NCBI GenBank assembly: GCA_039807745.1
Contig: JBDHRV010000082.1
Coordinates: 1-15,727, forward strand
Direction: 5' to 3'
Length of the DNA stretch: 15,727 nt
Source of the DNA: JAEUMW01 sp039807745
GTDB lineage: Bacteria > Pseudomonadota > Gammaproteobacteria > Burkholderiales > JAEUMW01
This document shows, piece by piece, positions 1-5,966 of this stretch. The first letter of the stretch is position 1. Each line of letters begins with the position of its first letter. The notes under the pieces are model-generated. The model was not told where the DNA came from. It searched no databases and saw only the letters and a program-made list of their open reading frames with translations. The position numbers and the translations under genes are program-made.

Positions 1-1
1 C

Positions 2-76
2 CGCGGTGTTGCCGCCTGTGTCGAATGCCACGCGCAGGGACGGGACTTCGTGATGACGCCTTATCCGCTCAAGTGA
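2..76 (+). CDS. C-terminal end of a c-type cytochrome (partial)
   Basis: The window opens inside a plus-strand reading frame that runs through 24 codons to a TGA at 74-76. The peptide contains CVECH, a CXXCH haem c attachment motif, followed by GRDFVMTPYPLK and the stop. A haem motif this close to the C-terminus followed by a D-F/Y-V-F/M-T run resembles the end of cytochrome P460-type proteins, but too little is present to assign a family. If real it is an exported, covalently haem-binding protein. It converges on the minus-strand flavoprotein gene, and the two coding ends overlap by 8 bases (69-76), so no terminator lies between them. What is seen is the haem motif and stop; the P460 suggestion is inference. 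Confidence 0.6.
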   Translation, partial: RGVAACVECHAQGRDFVMTPYPLK

Positions 77-1199
77 GGCGAGCCGGGCTAGTGGGCAGGT
101 AGTTCCGCATCCACCGGCGGTCGATGTAACGCTTCCACCGCCAGACCCAGTGTCCCTTCGCGGCAAACGGACCCCAGGACGCCACGGCACAGCGATCCCC
201 GGTGCCGATGAGTGCCAAGGCCGTGCGCTGCGGGGTGAATCCAGACAGCGGCTCGCCTGCGAGTGCGTGCCGCAGATTGCGGGCGAGGGGTGGGCCCTGC
301 CGGACCGCGAAAACTCCCGATTTCGGCCGCGGGTGATCGACCATGCTCGCGACGTCGCCGGCGGCGAACACGTCCGGGTGTGAAATCGACTGCAGGCGAT
401 CGTTGACGGCGATGAATCCGCGGGGGTCGGTGGCGAGCCCGGCTTCCGCAATCCAGCGCGGCGCCGCGGCGGTCGTGACCCAGATCGTGGCATCGACTTC
501 GATGCGCACACTCGCGGCGCAGTGCAGGGCATGCGGCTCGACGCGCAGGACTTCGTGGCCGAAAAATATCTCGACCTGCCGCGCCGCGAGGACGTCGCGG
601 AAGATGGCTCGCACCCTGCGGTTGTGGGTCATGAGGAGGTCGGCTTGGTCCGTGACGAGCAGGAAGCGCGTCTGACCCCCCACCGCCGTGCGTATCCTGT
701 GCTGCAAGGACAGCAGAAGCTCCACGCTGCCGGCGCCACCGCCTACGACGGCGATGCGCAGGCGCTCGCCCGCGGCGATGCGTGCCTCCAGCCTGCGCCA
801 CCCGGCCACGAAGCCATCGACCGGTTTCACCGGGAGCGCATGCTCACGCGCACCGGGCACGTGATCTGCCGCCGGCGTCGAGCCCGTATCCACGGATAGC
901 AGATGGTAGTCGAGCGTGCTGCCGTCTGCGCACCCCACTCGGCGTGTCACGGGGTCGATCCGTGTCGCCTCGGCCACGATGAATTCGCAGCCCGCCGCGT
1001 TCGCCAGCCACGCGAGGTCGATGTGGCTCTCCTCGAAGGTGCAGAGGCCCGCGAGCAGCCCGGGCAGCATTCCGGAGTAGGGTGTGAAGCGCGAGCGGCT
1101 CAAGACGGTGACGCGCGCGTCGGGTGGTGGCTGCTGGCCGAAGGCGCGCATGACGAACACGTGCGCATGGCCGCCACCGACCAGCAGGACCCGCTTCAC
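69..1199 (-). CDS. FAD/NAD(P)-dependent oxidoreductase, SelD-N-terminal-like (TIGR03169 type)
   Basis: This is a 376-residue two-dinucleotide-fold flavoprotein. GGGHAH at residues 8-13 is the FAD-binding turn, GGGAGSVE at 153-160 the NAD(P)H turn, and AGDVA at 280-284 the second FAD motif of the pyridine nucleotide-disulfide oxidoreductase/NDH-2 fold. The YSGMLPG run near residue 41 and the GHAH start are typical of the family that in many bacteria forms the N-terminal half of a fusion with selenide, water dikinase (SelD). Here it stands alone and no SelD follows. No redox-active CXXXXC pair is visible, so it is more NDH-2-like than disulfide-reductase-like; its acceptor is unknown. The start is GTG at 1197-1199, with GGAA about six bases upstream. 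It lies 27 bases after the DUF3047 gene and is the last gene of the arsS operon. Confidence 0.85.
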   Translation of the reverse strand: MKRVLLVGGGHAHVFVMRAFGQQPPPDARVTVLSRSRFTPYSGMLPGLLAGLCTFEESHIDLAWLANAAGCEFIVAEATRIDPVTRRVGCADGSTLDYHLLSVDTGSTPAADHVPGAREHALPVKPVDGFVAGWRRLEARIAAGERLRIAVVGGGAGSVELLLSLQHRIRTAVGGQTRFLLVTDQADLLMTHNRRVRAIFRDVLAARQVEIFFGHEVLRVEPHALHCAASVRIEVDATIWVTTAAAPRWIAEAGLATDPRGFIAVNDRLQSISHPDVFAAGDVASMVDHPRPKSGVFAVRQGPPLARNLRHALAGEPLSGFTPQRTALALIGTGDRCAVASWGPFAAKGHWVWRWKRYIDRRWMRNYLPTSPARLT

Positions 1200-1226
1200 G
1201 GCGCGTTCCGGTGGGCGCGGCGCGGC

Positions 1227-1964
1227 TTAACGCTCGCCGCGGTGAAAGGTGATGTCTCCATACCATGCGGTGGCGGAGGCTGCCGTGTTGTCCGTGTCCG
1301 TCATGATGGCAAGGCCGGAGATCATCGGCGGCTCGGTGGCAAACGCTTGCCGGTAATCTTCGTACACGTTGCGTTCCTCGGCCACCCACCGGCCGACCAG
1401 ATCCCGCCCCGATTCGAGCACGATCATGCGTACCCGATCGGTGTACGCGTTGGGTACGACGGTGCCCTTCGGCAGCGCACGCTCCCAGATATAGCTGATC
1501 CCCGTGAACGGCGGCTCGACGCCGTAGAGGGTGCGACCGAGCGCCGACCAGGCGCGCTCGATTGCGCCGCTGTGGGCAGGATCCTGGCGGAAAGTGATAT
1601 AGAGCCGCGCCGGGTAGTCGTCCCCGGACTTGCGGGTCGGATCGGACTTCTCGATCAGATTCGCGACCTTCCAGCGCCAGCGCAGGATCGGATACTTCCT
1701 GGGATCGATGTCCAGCGCGCGTGCGACCCCGGAGGCAGAGTTATCCGCGCGCGCCTCGAGCACGGTGACGCCGTCCGAGCTTACGAGCTCGTAGACGGTG
1801 TGGCGCGAGATGTTCCTGAAGAGGAGCGGTTTCCAGGGGATCGGGAGCGGTGCGCCGGGTGCTTCCGCCGAGAAGGCGCCCACCTGCAACGAGTCCGCTG
1901 GCGCGGATGGTGGGGCAAGTGCGAAGGCGAGGAGAGCGAGGGTTGCTGCCGCCGCGCGCTCCAT
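1227..1964 (-). CDS. Secreted DUF3047 protein
   Basis: The product has 245 residues. A hydrophobic signal peptide covers about residues 1-24 (Ala/Leu-rich, ending near APA-D), so it is probably periplasmic. The rest matches DUF3047: a beta-rich domain with the signature LRWRWKV at residues 94-100 and DDYPARLYITF at 115-125, then a conserved tail ending in a GDITF-type strand. The family has no assigned biochemical function; its shape suggests a carbohydrate- or lipid-binding beta-sandwich, which is inference. ATG at 1962-1964 is preceded by TTAGGACCGA (AGGA ribosome site) and starts 6 bases after the stop of the transferase 1 gene, so it is in the same operon. No catalytic residues can be named. 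Confidence 0.82.
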   Translation of the reverse strand: MERAAAATLALLAFALAPPSAPADSLQVGAFSAEAPGAPLPIPWKPLLFRNISRHTVYELVSSDGVTVLEARADNSASGVARALDIDPRKYPILRWRWKVANLIEKSDPTRKSGDDYPARLYITFRQDPAHSGAIERAWSALGRTLYGVEPPFTGISYIWERALPKGTVVPNAYTDRVRMIVLESGRDLVGRWVAEERNVYEDYRQAFATEPPMISGLAIMTDTDNTAASATAWYGDITFHRGER

Positions 1965-1970
1965 TCGGTC

Positions 1971-2654
1971 CTAAGAGACGGCGCGCAGCCTCGGCCCGGA
2001 GGTCGGTCGCGAGATGCGATCGCAGAGATGCCCCAGAATCGGGTCGGCTGCGAGCCGCCGGAAATCCTCGGGCCGATCGACGTCCCAACGCACCGGGAGC
2101 TCCTTCCACGTCCAGTCGAGATCGCGCATGCGTTCCCGGGTCGTTTCCATCACCGCGTCGGTGCTCCAGGGGATTTCCTCGAAGAGGGCAGGCTCCACGA
2201 CACGCAGACCGACCAGAGCGTAGCCGCCGTCTTCGGTCGGGACGTACACGGCGTCGTTGCCCGTTGCGAGGGCCTGCGCCGCATTGCGGATGTCCTCGGC
2301 GGTGAGCGAAGGGCAGTCCGAGCCGATCAAGAGCGCGCGGGAGTGCCCGACCAGCAAAGCCTCCAGGGTTCGCCACATGCGCACGCCCAGGTTGCCGTTG
2401 CCCTGCGTGCGCAGCACCGGATGAAGGCTGCGACCGATGCCGTCGAAAAACGGGTGCAGGATCGTGGGCGTACACCAGAGCTCGACCGGGCCGACGTTTG
2501 CATCGAGTGCGGTCTTCACCGTGTGACTGGTGCAGCGTTCGTAGAGGCGTGTCGCCTTCTCCGCACCGAGCTCCGGGATGAGACGTGTCTTGACCGTCCC
2601 GGGTCGCGGAACTTTGGCGAAGATGGCTATGGGGGTCTGGGATTCGGTGGTCAT
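1971..2654 (-). CDS. Glycosyl/nucleotidyl transferase, TIGR04282 (DUF2064), intact copy
   Basis: This is a 227-residue GT-A-like protein of the family called 'rSAM/selenodomain-associated transferase 1'. The family motifs are all present: FAKVPRPGTVKTRL at residues 12-25 (phosphate/nucleotide-binding loop), GNLGVRM near 88-93, GSDCPSL at 111-117, EDGGYALVG at 141-149, WST at 163-165 and DVD at 191-193. These are expected for a sugar-nucleotide-type transferase. In arsS clusters it is thought to modify the arsenosugar precursor; the exact substrate is unknown. ATG at 2652-2654 has only a weak GAG ribosome site. A 98-base gap (2655-2752) separates it from the upstream paralogue. It has TTGATC- and TTGAGA-like -35 boxes but no convincing -10, so an internal promoter is possible but unproven. 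The start codon was chosen because the family N-terminus begins just there. Confidence 0.88.
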   Translation of the reverse strand: MTTESQTPIAIFAKVPRPGTVKTRLIPELGAEKATRLYERCTSHTVKTALDANVGPVELWCTPTILHPFFDGIGRSLHPVLRTQGNGNLGVRMWRTLEALLVGHSRALLIGSDCPSLTAEDIRNAAQALATGNDAVYVPTEDGGYALVGLRVVEPALFEEIPWSTDAVMETTRERMRDLDWTWKELPVRWDVDRPEDFRRLAADPILGHLCDRISRPTSGPRLRAVS

Positions 2655-2752
2655 TCGTTGCTCAAAGCAGACACTTGGAGCTTACTCTCAAAGACGGATC
2701 AAGGACAGGAGCCGCCTGCCGCAGATCGCGACGGTCTGGTCGGTCGCACCGG

Positions 2753-3418
2753 TCAGCGAGCGGCGCGGGAGGGTACAACGGGGACCAGATCCTCGGCCAG
2801 GTGTCGTAACAGAGGATCGCTCGCCAAGCGGGTAAAACCGGCCTGAGTATCCAGATCCCAGAGCGTAGGGAGTTCGAGCCAACGCCACCTCACTTCGCGC
2901 AGACGGGACTTCAGCGCATCCATCACGGTACCCGTCGTCCATGACAGATCCTTGAACACTTCTTCCGCTGCCTTGCGCATGCCGCCAGCGGCACAGCGGC
3001 CGTCGTCCATCGGTACGAAGGCGGCATCGTAACCATCGTCCAGCGCTTCGGCCACCATGCGCAGATGCACGGGCAGCAGCGCCGGACAGTTCGAACCCAT
3101 CACGATCGCGAACGGATGCGCCGTTAGCAGTGCCTCGAACGTGCGGAAGAGCCGCATGCCCAGGTCGCCACTGCCTTGCACGCGCAGGGTGATGGGATGC
3201 GCGCGCGCCATCTCCGCGAAAAACGGATTCAGCATCGACGGTCGGCACCAGAGTTCGACCGGGCCTATGTTGGCCTCGACGGCGGTGGTGATGGCGTGAT
3301 CGGTGCAGCGCTCGTACAGGGTGGCGGCACCGTCTGCACCCACGAGAGGGATCAGGGGGGTGCGAACCGTGCCAGGAACGGGGGCCTTGGCAAGGATGGC
3401 GATTGCGGTCTCAGTCAT
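2753..3418 (-). CDS. TIGR04282 transferase paralogue with degenerate motifs
   Basis: The product has 221 residues and is clearly a duplicate of the next gene. Both share GPVELWC, a PFF run, Q-x-x-x-LG-x-R, FEALL-type helices and the same length and motif order. Several family-defining positions differ from the intact copy: KTRL became RTPL (residues 19-22), GSDCP became GSNCP (108-112), EDGGY became DDGRC (138-142), and the WST/T pair became WTT/A (160-162, 168). Loss of the loop Arg, the GSD aspartate and the GGY pair suggests little or no transferase activity. The reading frame is nonetheless intact and shows no frameshift, so it may be a retained pseudo-enzyme, perhaps a partner of the active copy, or have altered specificity. 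ATG at 3416-3418 overlaps the stop of the phosphoesterase gene (ATGA), implying translational coupling. Confidence 0.85.
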   Translation of the reverse strand: MTETAIAILAKAPVPGTVRTPLIPLVGADGAATLYERCTDHAITTAVEANIGPVELWCRPSMLNPFFAEMARAHPITLRVQGSGDLGMRLFRTFEALLTAHPFAIVMGSNCPALLPVHLRMVAEALDDGYDAAFVPMDDGRCAAGGMRKAAEEVFKDLSWTTGTVMDALKSRLREVRWRWLELPTLWDLDTQAGFTRLASDPLLRHLAEDLVPVVPSRAAR

Positions 3419-4413
3419 GGTCGGTGCGTTGGGGTCCGGCAGGCAGGGAGCATCTTTGCCGGCTCGGGTGCAAGCTCCGTTCCAGTGTCGATGCGGTCAT
3501 GGTAACCCCGATGAGCGGGTGAACCGAGCGGCCAATTGGCAAGGAAGCGTTTCAACCATTGCGCATGATTGTAATGCAATGGCAGGGCTTCGACATGGAG
3601 CGGGCCCACCTGATAGCCATACAGCGCCCGCCCTGGCGCTGCCGGTGACGTCGACACGCGCGTGATCAATCCCCAGCGACTGCCCCGGAAATTGGGCATT
3701 CCGGCTGCTCCGTTGTTGGCCACGATGCAGCTTCGATCGTGCACCGTAAGCACCTTCATTACCGGCAGGCAGGTGTGGCTGGAAAGATACACTCGCACGT
3801 TCGCTTCGCTGAACCATTGCGCCACCACGCTCTCGGAAGTGGTCACGGCCGGGGCGCAGCCGGTCCCTTCGTGCGCCAGGGCTTCGCGCGCGAAACCCCA
3901 GCCCGCGAGAGACTCGGGGTCGCCGTGCAGGATGCCGACCCGCACCCCGCCCATCTCGAAGGTCCGCACCTTGGGCAGCAGCGCCAGCCGGGCGGTGAGA
4001 TCCGGAAAGCGGACTGCCGTCTCGAGCAGACGCGCCATGATCTGGTTCGAGCGGTGCACCGTGGCGTCGTCTACCCAGACGGGATATGCGCACCCGCAAC
4101 CCGCCCCGCTGTTGGCGCCCAGCTCTGCCTCGACGTTGCCGAGCGTCGCGCTGTGTTGTAGCACGGTCTCGTTCACCGCTTCGAAGCTCTCTGCGTCGAC
4201 GTTGAACCAGTTGAAATCGCCGTTGAAGACGAGCGTGACGGGCGACCCACTGCGTTCCTCCTCGCGTTGCAGCTCGAGCACCGCGGTCAGCGCCTCCGGG
4301 TTGCCGTAGAGTCCGCCGATCGCATACACGGTGACGGCGTGCTCCGTCGGCACTTGCCGGAACAGCGCGGGCGAGTAGCGGTAGTGCAGCGGGCAGGAGC
4401 GACCGGGAATCAC
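3415..4413 (-). CDS. Metallophosphoesterase-like protein of arsenosugar clusters
   Basis: With a GTG start at 4411-4413 the product has 332 residues and begins with an RSCPLHYRY run. The GTG overlaps the TGA of the upstream glycosyltransferase (GTGA), the same junction style as two others in this operon. An ATG at 4572 would add 53 low-complexity residues lying over that gene and is not preferred. The layout is that of calcineurin-like phosphoesterases: GGLYGN (residues 33-38), FNGDFNWF (63-70), GNVE (92-95), HGD (163-165) and SSHTC (211-215). Motif I reads GGLYGN instead of DxHGN and motif III reads GNVE instead of GNHE, so some usual metal ligands are absent. A CGC triplet at 106-108 may add thiols. 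A role in dephosphorylating an arsenosugar or nucleotide intermediate is inferred from context. Confidence 0.8.
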   Translation of the reverse strand: MIPGRSCPLHYRYSPALFRQVPTEHAVTVYAIGGLYGNPEALTAVLELQREEERSGSPVTLVFNGDFNWFNVDAESFEAVNETVLQHSATLGNVEAELGANSGAGCGCAYPVWVDDATVHRSNQIMARLLETAVRFPDLTARLALLPKVRTFEMGGVRVGILHGDPESLAGWGFAREALAHEGTGCAPAVTTSESVVAQWFSEANVRVYLSSHTCLPVMKVLTVHDRSCIVANNGAAGMPNFRGSRWGLITRVSTSPAAPGRALYGYQVGPLHVEALPLHYNHAQWLKRFLANWPLGSPAHRGYHDRIDTGTELAPEPAKMLPACRTPTHRP

Positions 4414-5153
4414 GGCGACTGCCCGTCGCGGCGGTAGTAGCGACGCGCGAGATCCGACGGGTCCGCTCCGAGGAAGAAGGCCAGCCGCAGACGCCACATG
4501 AGCCAGATGGTGCGCAGAGCGCCTTCGCGCTGCCATTTCCGGCTCGATGCCACCACGCGCGCGCGCAGGCACAGCGGTCGGCTCGCGTGCTTCAATCGCG
4601 CCGAGAGCGCGACGTCTTCCATCAGCGCGAGCGCCGGAAACCCGCCTGCCGTGTCGAAGGCCGCGCGCGTGACGAAGATGGCCTGATCGCCGGTCGCGAT
4701 TCCGGTCAGTCGCGAGCGGAGGTTCATGAAGAACTCCACGACGCGCAGCAGCGGCCGCTCGCCCGAGAGGCGGATATCGAAGCGACCCCAGACCCGGACG
4801 CTGTGCGCGAGCGCCGCACGGATCGCGAGGTCGGCGTCGGGCGGCAGGTGCGTGTCGGCGTGGAGAAACAACAGCACCGCACCGGTTGCGGCGCGAGCGC
4901 CTGCGTTCATCTGCAAGGCACGTCCGCGCGGACTCGCGAGCACCGTATCGGCGAAGGGGCGGGCCGCATCAAGGCAGCCGTCGTGACTGCCGCCGTCGAC
5001 GACGATGACCTCGGCGCCGCGCACCCTCAGCGGTTGCAGGTGTGCGAGGCTCTCGGCCAGGGTGGCCGCTTCGTTCAGCACCGGCACGACGATGGACAGC
5101 CGTGCATTGCCCTCGCGCCTCGCGTCGTCGGAATATCTGTCCGTCCGCGTCAT
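4410..5153 (-). CDS. Family 2 glycosyltransferase, TIGR04283 (rSAM/selenodomain-associated transferase 2)
   Basis: This is a 247-residue single-domain GT-A enzyme. SIVVPVLNE (20-28) and VVDGGSHDG (51-59) form the nucleotide-sugar site; SPRGRALQMNAGARAATG (74-91) is typical of this subfamily; FLHADT (96-101) carries the metal-binding HAD variant of DXD; GDQAIF (155-160) and MED (178-180) supply the acceptor-side and catalytic-base region. A C-terminal hydrophobic, arginine-rich stretch suggests peripheral membrane contact. The family is named for its co-occurrence with the ArsS-type radical SAM enzyme, and in that context it would add a sugar or related group to the arsenoribose. Its ATG (5151-5153) overlaps the DUF547 stop by 4 bases, and its stop overlaps the phosphoesterase GTG, so all three are probably translated as a coupled unit. 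Confidence 0.9.
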   Translation of the reverse strand: MTRTDRYSDDARREGNARLSIVVPVLNEAATLAESLAHLQPLRVRGAEVIVVDGGSHDGCLDAARPFADTVLASPRGRALQMNAGARAATGAVLLFLHADTHLPPDADLAIRAALAHSVRVWGRFDIRLSGERPLLRVVEFFMNLRSRLTGIATGDQAIFVTRAAFDTAGGFPALALMEDVALSARLKHASRPLCLRARVVASSRKWQREGALRTIWLMWRLRLAFFLGADPSDLARRYYRRDGQSP

Positions 5154-5947
5154 TTTCTAACGTCGTTCAGCGACCAGTCGTAGTCGAGGAAGGCAATCTT
5201 CACCCTGCCGTCGCGGATGGCCTGCTGCGCATCGGGCGCGTCGGTCATCGCGGCGGCATGGCGGGCGAAGAAACCCGCGAGGCCGCCTTTCCCGCGCTTG
5301 AAGTCGGCACCGTACCAGTCGAAGATCTTCGAGACCTCCAGCGAGCCCGACGCCGGCACATATCGATTGCGGCTGCGGTCGGACAGGAAGCGCTGCGTCT
5401 GGTCCTCGAGCTGCGCGTCGAGCCGGTCGGCCACATAAGCCTCGCTGCGCAGCGCCGGGCAGCCGATGGAGGCGCAGTTCACCGCGAAGTGGATGCGCGG
5501 CTCGTCGTAGAGGCCGGGTTTGCGAATGGTGTCGTGCTCGATGCCGTCGAGGCTCATCGGCGTGCCGAGCAGCGTGAAGAATTTGTCCTTCCAGGGGTTG
5601 CCGACAAAGATCCCGAAATCGCGAATCGATCCGAGCTTCGGATAGCGCGTGAGGATCTTCTCGATCGTGAACGCGTTGTACGCATTGATCAGAAAAGCGA
5701 GTTGCTCGGCCTTGCTCCAGCCGTCGAACTCGCGTCGCGTCACCGCAGACAGCGAACCCAGATAAGCCCGGAGTTGCGCGCGCTCACCCTCGAAGCGAGC
5801 ATAGCGCACCTCGGATGCGTGACCCGCATCGATCCATACGACGTTCTTCGCGAGAAGCTCGTTCCAGGCGGCGTGACGGTGGTCGAACGCAGCGGCGACG
5901 TGCGGTGGGAGCAGGAGGAGTGCGAGCAGGGCGAAGAGGTGGCGCAT
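5150..5947 (-). CDS. Secreted DUF547 protein
   Basis: The product has 265 residues. Residues 1-20 form a strong signal peptide (MRHLFALLALLLLPPHVAAA), so export is expected. The DUF547 core follows: FLINAYNAFTI (85-95), NPWKDKFF (117-124), SLDGIEHDTIR (132-142), HFAVNCASIGCP (153-164) with two cysteines at 158 and 163, and LEVSKIFDWYGADF near 203-216. The Cys pair in the CASIGCP run and the conserved His/Asn positions suggest a papain-like or thiol-dependent fold, but no activity is established. The ATG at 5945-5947 lies 19 bases after the reductase fusion. DUF547 proteins recur beside arsS-type clusters; with the DUF3047 product this would give the operon a periplasmic arm. The substrate is unknown. 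Confidence 0.86.
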   Translation of the reverse strand: MRHLFALLALLLLPPHVAAAFDHRHAAWNELLAKNVVWIDAGHASEVRYARFEGERAQLRAYLGSLSAVTRREFDGWSKAEQLAFLINAYNAFTIEKILTRYPKLGSIRDFGIFVGNPWKDKFFTLLGTPMSLDGIEHDTIRKPGLYDEPRIHFAVNCASIGCPALRSEAYVADRLDAQLEDQTQRFLSDRSRNRYVPASGSLEVSKIFDWYGADFKRGKGGLAGFFARHAAAMTDAPDAQQAIRDGRVKIAFLDYDWSLNDVRK

Positions 5948-5966
5948 CGCTCGATGAATCCGTTCG

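Noticed and set aside
2655..2752. Internal promoter ahead of the intact transferase 1 gene
   Set aside because: TTGATC and TTGAGA resemble -35 boxes but no -10 hexamer occurs at a usable distance.
903..2846. A 647-codon open frame on the plus strand
   Set aside because: It runs antisense to the flavoprotein, DUF3047 and transferase 1 genes. It has Arg/Gly/Ala-rich sequence with no family motif, as expected of a shadow frame in GC-rich DNA.
4414..4572. Upstream ATG extension of the phosphoesterase
   Set aside because: The extra 53 residues are Arg/Ala-rich and lie over the transferase 2 gene; the GTG at 4413 matches the GTGA overlap style of the operon and the start of the recognisable protein.
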